NCBI GenBank assembly: GCA_020720045.1
Contig: DYPH01000027.1
Location: 1 to 45,029 of the forward strand
Direction: 5' to 3'
DNA: 45,029 nt
Source: Sorangium cellulosum
Lineage (GTDB): Bacteria > Myxococcota_A > Polyangia > Polyangiales > Polyangiaceae
A model generated the notes under the pieces. The model was not told where the DNA came from. It did not search any database and saw only the letters and a list, made by a program, of their open reading frames with translations. The translations under genes and the position numbers were made by a program. Shown here piece after piece: positions 1 to 7,773 of this stretch; position 1 is the stretch's first letter, and each line of letters starts with the position of its first letter.

Positions 1-70
1 CAGGTGCTCGTCCGCCCGGAACCGCCGTAGGCGGTGAGGAAACGGCGAGCACGGAAGAAGCAGGTGCTCC
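1..70. repeat. Left-edge tandem repeat, ~60-bp unit, related to the repeat at 21222-21296
   Basis: The 9-mer CAGGTGCTC occurs at 1-9 and again at 61-69, bounding one 60-bp unit, so the window starts inside or at the end of a tandem array. Positions 10-47 match 21259-21296 in 37 of 38 bases in the same orientation. Each 38-mer contains a small hairpin, ACCGCC-GNA-GGCGGT. The repeat lies inside the open frame of the ABC ATPase gene on the minus strand. Confidence 0.75.
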
Positions 71-862
71 AAAGAGTTCCGGAAATCGGGCGAGGAGCTC
101 CGGGTCGACGTCCTCGGGCCGTGTGTCCGGCGAGGGGCTCGGGCAGCTGCCGGTCCGCACGTATTGGCGGCCCGTTTCGGTGAGCGGCGCCTCAAAGAAC
201 GCCGCCGTCGGCCGCGATTCGACGATGCGTCCGCCGGCGAGCAGCGAGATCGTCCCGCCCAATTCGCGGGCGGTGATCTGGTGATGGGTCGCGACGACGA
301 CCGCGATCCGCTGGGCAACCAAGCGCACCGCCGCGCAGTAACGGAAGACTTCCGTGTGGGACATCCCGACGGTCGGCTCATCGAGCGCCAGCACCGGCGG
401 GGCCGCCGCGGCAAAGTGGGCGAGGAGTACCAGGCGCGCATCGACCGCCGAAAGCGCGAGGACCTGGGTCTCAAGATCGCCGGCCAAGTGGGTGAGCCCA
501 AAGCGCTCGAGGGCCTTCTCGGCGCGGGCACTTCGCTCGGAAAGTGTAGCCTTACCGCTTAGTTCCCGCGGCGCGAGGCAATCCCGGAGCGACCCCATGA
601 GCGTCGCCGCCCGCTGCCCAACGATAAGCCCCCGGTTTACCTCCGAGATCGGAGTTCCGGAAATGTGGGCCAAGCCCCCAAGCGTCGCGTCCCCGGCGTG
701 GAGGCCGGCCAGCGCACGCAAGAATGAACTCTTCCCGGCGGCGACCGGACCGATGAGGATGTGCGGCTCCCCAGGGAACACATCGAGGTCGATCGAAGCG
801 AGGACGGTCTTGCGCCGATATTTCAGCGAAAAACCTCGAAAATGGACGATCGGTTCGGTCAT
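1..862 (-). CDS. ABC transporter ATP-binding protein (3' end missing)
   Basis: ATPase subunit of an ABC system, probably powering import or export together with membrane subunits outside the window. The frame is open from the ATG at 862-860 to the window edge (287 codons, no stop); an in-frame TGA lies 15 nt upstream of the ATG, which fixes the start. Visible motifs are Walker A (GPVAAGKSSF, about residue 38), Walker B (VLALDEPTVG) and the H-loop (VVATHH). The signature position reads LSAVDAR instead of LSGGQ, which is unusual because that loop normally contacts ATP across the dimer. A tail motif like GRQYVRTGS recalls phosphate- or tungstate-type ABC ATPases, but substrate cannot be assigned. 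The last visible codons run through a repeat element at 10-47, so the natural C-terminus is uncertain. Family assignment is firm; function is not. Confidence 0.85.
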   Translation of the reverse strand, partial: MTEPIVHFRGFSLKYRRKTVLASIDLDVFPGEPHILIGPVAAGKSSFLRALAGLHAGDATLGGLAHISGTPISEVNRGLIVGQRAATLMGSLRDCLAPRELSGKATLSERSARAEKALERFGLTHLAGDLETQVLALSAVDARLVLLAHFAAAAPPVLALDEPTVGMSHTEVFRYCAAVRLVAQRIAVVVATHHQITARELGGTISLLAGGRIVESRPTAAFFEAPLTETGRQYVRTGSCPSPSPDTRPEDVDPELLARFPELFGAPASSVLAVSSPPTAVPGGRAP

Positions 863-1093
863 TGGGGAAGTGATTCACGCCGACAGACGCGGCGGCCGCG
901 AAGCAAGGTACCGCCCGGTCGCCCACGCGCCGCGCGAAATCTGCGGAGCGGGTGCATTTGCTGAAGGCTTGGCGTTGTCATCCTTCAAAAAATCTCCGGC
1001 GCCACGCATCGAAGGCATTGCACGGGGAAACAGGGGCGGTCCATATTCGCAACCAGTGTTTTCACGTTCGGCGCCCGGCGCGGAACGGCTTCA

Positions 1094-1123
1094 CCCCTCC
1101 CCTCCCCTCCCCTCCCCTCCCCT
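1094..1123 (+). repeat. CCCCT pentanucleotide microsatellite, 6 perfect copies
   Basis: Six perfect CCCCT units end 15 nt before the ATG of the lipoprotein gene at 1139. A pentanucleotide run is prone to slipped-strand mispairing. Here it lies in the leader, so length change would alter promoter or ribosome-site spacing rather than reading frame. The minus strand reads as G4 runs separated by single A residues, a G-quadruplex-forming pattern. Confidence 0.9.
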
Positions 1124-1138
1124 GCCCAAGGTGCCCCT

Positions 1139-3316
1139 ATGCGACGTATGCAGTTCGATGGCTCTCTCTCGTCCGGAACCTTCCGACGTGCTCTGCGATC
1201 GGGCGTCGCCCTCCTCCCGGTCGGCCTCGCGGCAATCGCGCTGACGGCGGCGCTCGGCGCCTGCAGCTCGGACTCGGGCACCACCACGCCCGGCACCGAC
1301 GACGGCGGAACGACCGTCGACAGCGGAGTCCCGGTGGGGGACGGCGGCGGACCGGTCGTCGATGCAGGGCCCGGCGGCTGCGGGACCGGCAAAGCGCGCA
1401 AGTGCGACGTCGGCGAGGGGTGCGCCGTCGAAGGCGACTGCACGAGCCGAAACTGCGCGAGCGGCGTCTGCAAATCGGCCTCCTGCACGAATGGAAAGAA
1501 CGACGGCACCGAGACCGGGATCGACTGCGGCGGCACGTGCGCCGACAAGTGCGATGGCGCCGTCTGCGCCGCGAATGGCGAGTGCAAGAGCCGCATTTGT
1601 GACGGCGGGAAATGTGCCGCGAAGGGGACGAAGACCTGCGGCGTCGGCACCCCGAATCTTTGTGTGAACGGGACGATCTGCGAACAGGATCTCGACTGTT
1701 CCACCGATTACTGCGCGGGCGCCATCTGCTCGCCGGTCGACGCCGCCTCCAAGGCCGACGGTCGCCGCGATGCCGGCGAAACGGGCGTCGACTGTGGTGG
1801 CGCGATCGCCGCGAGCCAGCCGTGCCCCGCCAACGAAGCGTGCAAGGCCGACGCCGACTGCCAGGGCCTCTGCAAGAACGACGTTTGTTCCGCGCCGAGT
1901 TCGAACGACGGCAAGAAGAACAACGGCGAAAGCGACGTCGACTGCGGCGGCCCGAACGCGCCGAAGTGCAACCCGGGGAAGGCGTGCGTCGCCGGCACCG
2001 ATTGCTTCGGAAACTACTGCAAGAACACCGTTTGCACCGCCCCGACCGGCGCCGACGGCATCAAGAACGGCAACGAAACCGACGTCGACTGCGGCGGCGC
2101 CCGCCTTCAGGCAGGCCCGATCGACTACACGGCGCCGAAGTGCGCGGTGGCGAAGACGTGCGCCGCCGACTCCGACTGCAGCACCGACGCCTGCGCGAAC
2201 ACCAAGTGCATCGAGGCGAAGAGCTGCAAGGTGAACTTCGGCGGCGCGACCTGCGGTTCCGGCGAAGTCGGTGAAGGGGGCGCCGTCCACGAGAGCTGCT
2301 GCAAGTCGCTCCCGGTCGCCGACTACGTCGATCCGAAACAGCCGGGGAAGACGGTCTACGTCGACAAGTACGAGATCACCGCCGGCCGTATGCGCGCCTT
2401 TATCAATGCGGTCAACGGCAACGTCCGCGGCTACGTCCAGGCGAACGCACCGGCCCGCTGGCGCGCCTCCTGGAACAGCGCCCTCCCCGCCGGCTTCGAC
2501 GGCGTCGGCGTCAACTACAACGTCGCCGACCCGACCGCCGACATGGCCTTCCCCGGCCAGGACATCTACAACACGAACCGCACGCAAACGACGTGGCAGG
2601 TGCGCGCCGGTCAGTGGACCATCTACCCGGGCGTCAATAACACCTTCGGCTCGATCCACTTCTTCCCTGAATACCTCGCCTCGGCGGGCTGGCCGACGCC
2701 CGAGTACGGCGCAACCCACGGCTTTAACTGCGGAAATGCCGCAGGCAGCTACGGCTTCGGGACCTACTGGCTCCCGCCGGACGTCCTCAACCAGCAGGGG
2801 AGCCTCCCGCGCGGCTACAGCCAGGAGCAGATGGACGTGAAATCGGCCAACTGCACCCCCTCGGGCGTCTTCGCCGCCTTCTGCGCCTGGGACGGCGGCC
2901 AGCTGATGACCGCGGAAGCCTACGCCGCGATCACGAACAACAACGCGCGCTTGCCGGCCGGCGCCGCCAGCAACTGCTCCGGTGGCCTCAACGTGAGCAG
3001 CGACGGTGGTAGCGCCTGCAACGCGGTTTACAACTACCCGTTCGGCGGCGGCACCAACGAAGGGGCCCACCGCATCGCCGCCCCGGGCCGCGTCGCCGCC
3101 GACGTCGTCCGCATCAACGCCGCCGACGAGCCCTGGCGCGATCTCGGCGGCAACGTCATGGAAGCGGTCCTCGTTCAGCACGGGTCGGGCGTCGACGTCT
3201 TCGGCTACCGCGGCTACGGGCTCGGCTGGAGCACGATCCGGCACCATATCAACCAGACGCTCACCCCCCGCATGAAGCAGGCCTCCGTCGGCGCCCGCTG
3301 CATGCGCTTCAAGTGA
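1139..3316 (+). CDS. Cysteine-rich repeat lipoprotein with C-terminal FGE/SUMF1-like domain
   Basis: Predicted envelope lipoprotein of 725 residues. The N-terminus has a basic stretch, a hydrophobic segment and a lipobox ending ALGAC (Cys about 42), followed by a Ser/Thr/Gly/Asp-rich linker. Residues about 75-340 hold four or more repeats of the pattern NGxETxxDCGG...C...C.A...C, a cysteine-rich module common on surface proteins of Myxococcota. From about residue 400 the sequence follows the formylglycine-generating-enzyme (SUMF1) fold: an opening YVDKYEITAGRMRAF, a late GGNVMEAVL and the closing VGARCMRF. In this family the fold serves either sulfatase activation or plain ligand binding; I see no basis to claim catalysis. 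The start has AAGGTG about 6 nt upstream. A second ATG lies 9 nt downstream. No operon partner is evident. Confidence 0.85.
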   Translation: MRRMQFDGSLSSGTFRRALRSGVALLPVGLAAIALTAALGACSSDSGTTTPGTDDGGTTVDSGVPVGDGGGPVVDAGPGGCGTGKARKCDVGEGCAVEGDCTSRNCASGVCKSASCTNGKNDGTETGIDCGGTCADKCDGAVCAANGECKSRICDGGKCAAKGTKTCGVGTPNLCVNGTICEQDLDCSTDYCAGAICSPVDAASKADGRRDAGETGVDCGGAIAASQPCPANEACKADADCQGLCKNDVCSAPSSNDGKKNNGESDVDCGGPNAPKCNPGKACVAGTDCFGNYCKNTVCTAPTGADGIKNGNETDVDCGGARLQAGPIDYTAPKCAVAKTCAADSDCSTDACANTKCIEAKSCKVNFGGATCGSGEVGEGGAVHESCCKSLPVADYVDPKQPGKTVYVDKYEITAGRMRAFINAVNGNVRGYVQANAPARWRASWNSALPAGFDGVGVNYNVADPTADMAFPGQDIYNTNRTQTTWQVRAGQWTIYPGVNNTFGSIHFFPEYLASAGWPTPEYGATHGFNCGNAAGSYGFGTYWLPPDVLNQQGSLPRGYSQEQMDVKSANCTPSGVFAAFCAWDGGQLMTAEAYAAITNNNARLPAGAASNCSGGLNVSSDGGSACNAVYNYPFGGGTNEGAHRIAAPGRVAADVVRINAADEPWRDLGGNVMEAVLVQHGSGVDVFGYRGYGLGWSTIRHHINQTLTPRMKQASVGARCMRFK

Positions 3317-3526
3317 GACCACTGAACAAACTTGCCCAAGATCGCCGAAATAGATCTTGAACGCAGGAATCCGTGTGGTATCCACGCGTCCCCTAAGCTT
3401 CGGAGCGGCTTTTTTGCGTACTCCGAGAGGTCTATCTCTCCGGCGCGCCGGAGGGGGACCCGCAAGACGACAGCCAGGCTTTCGTCTGGCCAATCAACCT
3501 TTTCGTACGTTCGGAGAAGAGCAGCG

Positions 3527-3766
3527 ATGCCGAGTGACGCGATTCAGTGCAAACCCCTCGAGGTCGTCGTAAGCGACCGCGGGATCGAGCGTGCCATCAA
3601 GCTTCTCAAGCGGAAGCTTGCCTCGGAAGGGGTCCTTCGCGAGCTCAAGATGCGCCGCCACTACATGAAGCCGAGCATCAAGCGCCGCAAGAAGCAGGCG
3701 GAAGCGGCTCGCCGTCGCCGCAAGCGAGCGAAGCTCGACTCGATGCCGGCCACCACGAAGCCCTGA
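3527..3766 (+). CDS. rpsU: 30S ribosomal protein bS21
   Basis: Small basic protein of 79 residues belonging to the 30S subunit, where it assists mRNA engagement during initiation. The sequence begins with a short variable part followed by the family core LEVVVSDRGIERAIKLLKRK and a strongly basic tail (KRRKKQAEAARRRRKRAK), both typical of bS21. The ATG at 3527 is preceded by GGAG at 3513-3516. A longer frame reaching to 3332 is open but its upstream codons show no bS21 similarity. A strong intrinsic terminator follows 27 nt after the stop, so this is probably a single-gene transcript, as is common for rpsU outside enterobacteria. It lies just upstream of the DISARM block and is probably part of the resident chromosome. 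Confidence 0.95.
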   Translation: MPSDAIQCKPLEVVVSDRGIERAIKLLKRKLASEGVLRELKMRRHYMKPSIKRRKKQAEAARRRRKRAKLDSMPATTKP

Positions 3767-3793
3767 TTTCTGTCAGAATTCGTGCAAAGAAGG

Positions 3794-3819
3794 CCCCAGG
3801 ATCCCCTGGGGTCTTTTTT
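3794..3819 (+). terminator. Intrinsic terminator of rpsU
   Basis: Perfect 7-bp stem CCCCAGG / CCTGGGG with a 4-nt loop (ATCC), followed by TCTTTTTT. Placement 27 nt after the rpsU stop fits a rho-independent terminator on the plus strand. Confidence 0.9.
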
Positions 3820-3846
3820 CGTTCCCGCGCCCCCGCTTCCATCCCT

Positions 3847-4212
3847 ATGTCGAACCGCTCTATCCTTGCACTCTGCACGCTCTTGACTGCACTCACCCTC
3901 GGTGGCTGCAAGAAGGGGCTCCCGCCGGCCCCTACCCGCCCGACGGCGGTCCCCGAGGAGGCGGCCTGGGTCCCCGGCGGCACCGGCGGCGTCTGGATCC
4001 TCTGCAAAGCGCACCCCGACCGCGACGATTGCACCGTCTGGGGGCAAGCGGGCCACGTCTGGGACACCGGCTCCTACGTCCTTACCCGCGCCCAAACGCC
4101 GGTCCCGCAAAGCGAGCTCGGCTACCTCGCCTACGACGAAGGGCGCATCTTCCTCTCGAACGGCGATTCGCTCTCGAAGAAGGCCTCTCGCCGGGACGAG
4201 ACAGGGAAGTAA
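3847..4212 (+). CDS. Small lipoprotein, unknown function
   Basis: 121-residue predicted lipoprotein. The N-terminus MSNRSILALCTLLTALTLGG is a lipoprotein signal with Cys 21 as the acylation site (LGGCKK). The mature part is short, with two further cysteines in a 'WILCKAHPDRDDCTVW' stretch that could form a disulfide, and a 'YLAYDEGRIFLSNGD' segment that looks like a small beta-rich domain. I recognise no family. The ATG at 3847 was chosen because it opens directly into the signal peptide. The start lies only 27 nt beyond the rpsU terminator and lacks a clear ribosome-binding site, so transcription probably depends on read-through or on a promoter inside or before the terminator. Confidence 0.75.
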   Translation: MSNRSILALCTLLTALTLGGCKKGLPPAPTRPTAVPEEAAWVPGGTGGVWILCKAHPDRDDCTVWGQAGHVWDTGSYVLTRAQTPVPQSELGYLAYDEGRIFLSNGDSLSKKASRRDETGK

Positions 4213-4289
4213 CCCGCCCTCCGGACTCGGCGGTTCCGGCGACGATTTCGGTTGTCGGATCGGCCGGAATGCCGGCTCTATTCGCGGCG

Positions 4290-7200
4290 ATGAATGAACC
4301 GCTGTTTGCGTCTCGCCCTGCCCCTGCACCATCCGTCGTGCCGCCCGCCGTTCCCTTCGAGCGGAAGAATCCCGGCCTCGTGGAAGGGGCGGTGGTTCGC
4401 GTGCGACGCCGCACGTGGGCGGTCACGAAGGTCACCAAGGAGCACTCCACCTACGACCTCCGTGTGAGCCTCGTCGCCCTCGACGACGATGCGCGCGGCG
4501 AGACCCTGGATGTTCTCTGGGATCGCGAGCTGGATGCCGTCGTTCAAACGTCGCTTACAAACGGTGAACGGGGCGTCCAGGAAGACGGAGGTACGCGCGG
4601 CTTCGATTCCGCAAGTGCCTTTGCCGCCTACCTGTCCGCGCTCGGATGGAATCAGATCGCGGCCGCCGATCCGCAGCGCTTCCTCGCCCCGTTTCGCGCG
4701 GGAATTCAAGTCCATGCCTACCAGCTCGCGCCGCTCCAGCGCGCGCTCCGCCTCCCGCGGGTTAACCTGTTTATTGCCGACGACGTCGGTCTCGGAAAGA
4801 CCATTGAAGCCGGTCTGATCATTCGCGAACTGATGCTCCGCGAGCGCGTCCGTCGCGTGATTGTCGTCTGCCCACCTTCGGTGCTCCGCCAGTGGCGCGA
4901 CGAACTGTTTCAACGCTTCGGTCTCCGCTTCACCATCTACGATCGCGAGCACATTGTTCGCGTCCGGCGGTCCCGCGGGCACGGCGCCAGCCCCTTCAGC
5001 ACCGGGCGCCTGTTCCTCGTGAGCACTCCGCTCCTTCGCGACGACGACCACCGGGCGGCGCTGACCGATTTCGTGAAGAACGATGATGACTTGCCGCTGG
5101 AGGATCAGGAGCCGGCGCTCCTCGTCGTCGACGAAGCCCACCACGCCGCGCCGTCCCACGGGAGCCGCTACCCGGTCGACTCGGCAACGACGCGCGCCGT
5201 GCGCGAACTTTCCGCATTGTTTGAACATCGCCTTTTTCTCTCGGCGACGCCCCACAACGGCCACACCGCGAGCTTCAGCGCGCTCCTCGAAATGGTCGAT
5301 CCGCAGCGCTTTGTTCGCGGAATTGCGCCAGAAAAAGCGGCACTTGACGCCATTGTCGTCCGTCGTCTCAAAGAAGATCTGCGCCTGCTCAAACAGAACT
5401 TCCCCGAGCGGCACGTCGTCGCGACCGTGCTTGGAGGGACCGCCCTGGAAGCGGGCCCGCGGTCTCTCGCGACGCCGCCCCCAGCAAATTCGCTGGCGGT
5501 CGCGAACGGACGGGCCCCCAGCGAGTACCCCGAGCTCCACCTCGCGGCGCTCCTCGCCCGTTACCGAGATGCCGTCCTTGGGCGCATCGAGGCGGGGGGC
5601 GCCAAGAAGCGCGATCTCCTCGCCGCGACGCTCGTCCTCTCCGGCCTCCAGAAGCGCCTGTTCTCGAGCGTCGAGGCCTTCGCACGGACCCTCGCCGTCC
5701 ACCAAAAGTCCCGAATTTCAAACGCGAAAGCGAAGTACGTTTCGCTCCCCCGCCTCTTGCCGAACCTGACCGCCGCGGAACCGGACACGGACGCGGAGCC
5801 GGACAGCGACGGTCTCGACGCCCTCGACGACGCGGCGGCGCTCCTTTCCGGGGCGGTCGCGACGGCGGCGCCGGTCGCCGGGGAAGAGGCGCTCCTCGGC
5901 GAAATGCAGGCGCTCGCAGCGACCCTTCGCCACCAGCCCGACGCCCGCGTGCGCGCCCTCGCGGCGCTGTTGCGTCCGCGGCTTCTCGCCGGGAAGAAGC
6001 GTTTCTTGATCTTCACCGAGTACACCGACTCGGAGCGCTACCTCGTCCGTCAATTGAAGGAACTCCTCGGGGACGTCCTCGATCCCGAGGGGATTGTCGG
6101 CTACCACGGAAGCCTCGGCGACGACCGCCGCGAAGCGCTCAAATCGGCCTTCAATGACGACCTAAGCGCAAACTCTTTGCGCATTCTCGTCGCCACCGAC
6201 GCGGCGCGCGAAGGGGTCAACCTCCAGGCGACCTGCGACGAGCTCTTCCACTTCGATCTCCCGTGGAACCCGGCGCGCCTCGAGCAACGCAACGGGCGCA
6301 TCGACCGTACCCTGCAACCCTCGAAAGAGGTCTTCTGCCACTATTTCCTCTACAAGAACCGCCCGGAAGATCGCATTCTTGATGCGCTTGTCGCCAAGAC
6401 CGAGCGTATCCGCAAGGAGCTCGGGAGCGTCGCGCCGGTCCTCGTCGACCGTGCCGCGAGCCGCCTCGACGCCGGCATCGACCGCAACGCCGTTGCCGCC
6501 CAGCTCGCCGCCCTCGAAGCCGATCTTTCCGAGGACGCGGCAGCGGCGCTCGGGAAGAATTCCGACGAGGATGCCCTTTTGAAGGGGGACCCCAGCGAGG
6601 ATGACCCGTCCTTCTCCACCTACGTGACGACGCCGCGCCTCGACCTCCAACGCCAGGAGGTGTTGCGGCAGGAAATGGACGATCTTCGCCAATTGATGGA
6701 TCGGGCCCGCCAGAGCCTGAACGTCTCCCCCGAGCTCTTTCGCGACGCGCTGAATGAGGCGCTCCTGCGGGTCGGCGGGGAACCGTTCGTCGCCGACCCG
6801 AAGGTGAAGGGCTCGTACCGGTTGTCGGCGGTCACCGAAAAGGCGCTCGGGTCGGCCGCCTTCTACGACGCCCTCGACACCTTGCGTGCCCCCCGAGAAC
6901 CGGGCGAAACCTTTGCCGAATACCGGCGGCGCTGCCCGGTCCGCCCCGTCGTCTTCCACGACACCGGGCGCCTCTCGGACCCCACCGTCCACCTCCACCT
7001 CGAGCACCCCTTCGCCCGGCGCCTCCTCGACCGCTTCCTCGCCGCCGGCCACGCGGAGCGCGATCTCGCCCGGCGGACCGTCGCGAGCTTCCCCGGGAGC
7101 GTGCCCCAGGTCGTCCTCTTCGGGCGCCTCCGCCTCTACGGACCAAACGGCGCGCGCCTCCACGACGAACTCCTCGCGGTACGTGCCACGCTCGCCGCCG

Positions 7201-7721
7201 ATGGCACCGTCGTCCCGACGACGACCCCGGTGGAAGCCCCAGTGATCCTTCGGGAAACCCTCGACGCTCTCCATCGCGCCGTCGAGCTCGCCCCGCCGCC
7301 CGCCTTCGCCGCCGCCGAAGCCGACGCCATCGAAGCGGCGCTCGCGCCGGCCCTGGAAGAGAAGCGCCATGCGCGCGCCGGGACGATCGCCGAGGCGCTC
7401 CGCCAGCGGGGGGACGAAGAGAAGCTCGCGATGACGCGGATCCTCACCGCCCAGGTCGATCGCATCAAGCGCCATTTGGTTCAGGTCGGCGGGAGCTCCG
7501 GGCGAGAGACGACGAAGAAACAGCTCGATATCCTCTTTGAAAAAATGGATCCCTCGGAGCGGAAGACCTTCGAGTCGAACCGCAAGTACTGGGAGCGCCG
7601 CCTCGCCGCGGCCGGCGACGAAATTGCCAAAGAGCCCGAGCGGATCGCCGGCACCTACCGGGTGCAGTCGGAGCGCTTCTCCGCCGTCGGGCTGGTGATC
7701 CTCTGGCCCCTCTCCGGCTGA
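4290..7721 (+). CDS. drmD: DISARM SNF2-family helicase DrmD
   Basis: Large SF2/SNF2 ATPase of about 1143 residues, the first gene of a class 1 DISARM locus. Established role of the system: blocking phage DNA, with DrmD the class 1-specific component of uncertain biochemical task. Motifs seen: Walker A in DDVGLGKTIEAG (about residue 162-175), motif II VVDEAHH (about 280), motif III LFLSATPHNGH (about 315), and the C-terminal RecA lobe with LIFTEYTDSERYL, ATDAAREGVNLQ and motif VI LEQRNGRIDR (about 665). A long mixed alpha/acidic C-terminal region follows (residues 700-1143). The chosen ATG is 4290; ATG 4269 in the same frame is an alternative giving seven more residues. drmMI begins 52 nt after the stop, consistent with one operon. 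Assignment as DrmD rests on both motifs and gene order. Confidence 0.9.
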   Translation: MNEPLFASRPAPAPSVVPPAVPFERKNPGLVEGAVVRVRRRTWAVTKVTKEHSTYDLRVSLVALDDDARGETLDVLWDRELDAVVQTSLTNGERGVQEDGGTRGFDSASAFAAYLSALGWNQIAAADPQRFLAPFRAGIQVHAYQLAPLQRALRLPRVNLFIADDVGLGKTIEAGLIIRELMLRERVRRVIVVCPPSVLRQWRDELFQRFGLRFTIYDREHIVRVRRSRGHGASPFSTGRLFLVSTPLLRDDDHRAALTDFVKNDDDLPLEDQEPALLVVDEAHHAAPSHGSRYPVDSATTRAVRELSALFEHRLFLSATPHNGHTASFSALLEMVDPQRFVRGIAPEKAALDAIVVRRLKEDLRLLKQNFPERHVVATVLGGTALEAGPRSLATPPPANSLAVANGRAPSEYPELHLAALLARYRDAVLGRIEAGGAKKRDLLAATLVLSGLQKRLFSSVEAFARTLAVHQKSRISNAKAKYVSLPRLLPNLTAAEPDTDAEPDSDGLDALDDAAALLSGAVATAAPVAGEEALLGEMQALAATLRHQPDARVRALAALLRPRLLAGKKRFLIFTEYTDSERYLVRQLKELLGDVLDPEGIVGYHGSLGDDRREALKSAFNDDLSANSLRILVATDAAREGVNLQATCDELFHFDLPWNPARLEQRNGRIDRTLQPSKEVFCHYFLYKNRPEDRILDALVAKTERIRKELGSVAPVLVDRAASRLDAGIDRNAVAAQLAALEADLSEDAAAALGKNSDEDALLKGDPSEDDPSFSTYVTTPRLDLQRQEVLRQEMDDLRQLMDRARQSLNVSPELFRDALNEALLRVGGEPFVADPKVKGSYRLSAVTEKALGSAAFYDALDTLRAPREPGETFAEYRRRCPVRPVVFHDTGRLSDPTVHLHLEHPFARRLLDRFLAAGHAERDLARRTVASFPGSVPQVVLFGRLRLYGPNGARLHDELLAVRATLAADGTVVPTTTPVEAPVILRETLDALHRAVELAPPPAFAAAEADAIEAALAPALEEKRHARAGTIAEALRQRGDEEKLAMTRILTAQVDRIKRHLVQVGGSSGRETTKKQLDILFEKMDPSERKTFESNRKYWERRLAAAGDEIAKEPERIAGTYRVQSERFSAVGLVILWPLSG

Positions 7722-7773
7722 TCGGCCCGGAGCGTCGGCTTTGTCTGCGTGATCGTGTTTCCCCGGAGTTGTG

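Noticed and set aside
3396-3417. Possible terminator after the FGE lipoprotein gene (AAGC...GCTT followed by T-run)
   Set aside because: Stem of only 4-5 bp; too weak to list.
1091-3493. Minus-strand 800-codon open frame opposite the FGE lipoprotein gene
   Set aside because: Antisense shadow: high GC leaves the reverse frame open. The residues are compositionally biased (Ala, Val, Gly, Arg, Asp) with no domain, while the plus strand has a lipobox and FGE motifs.
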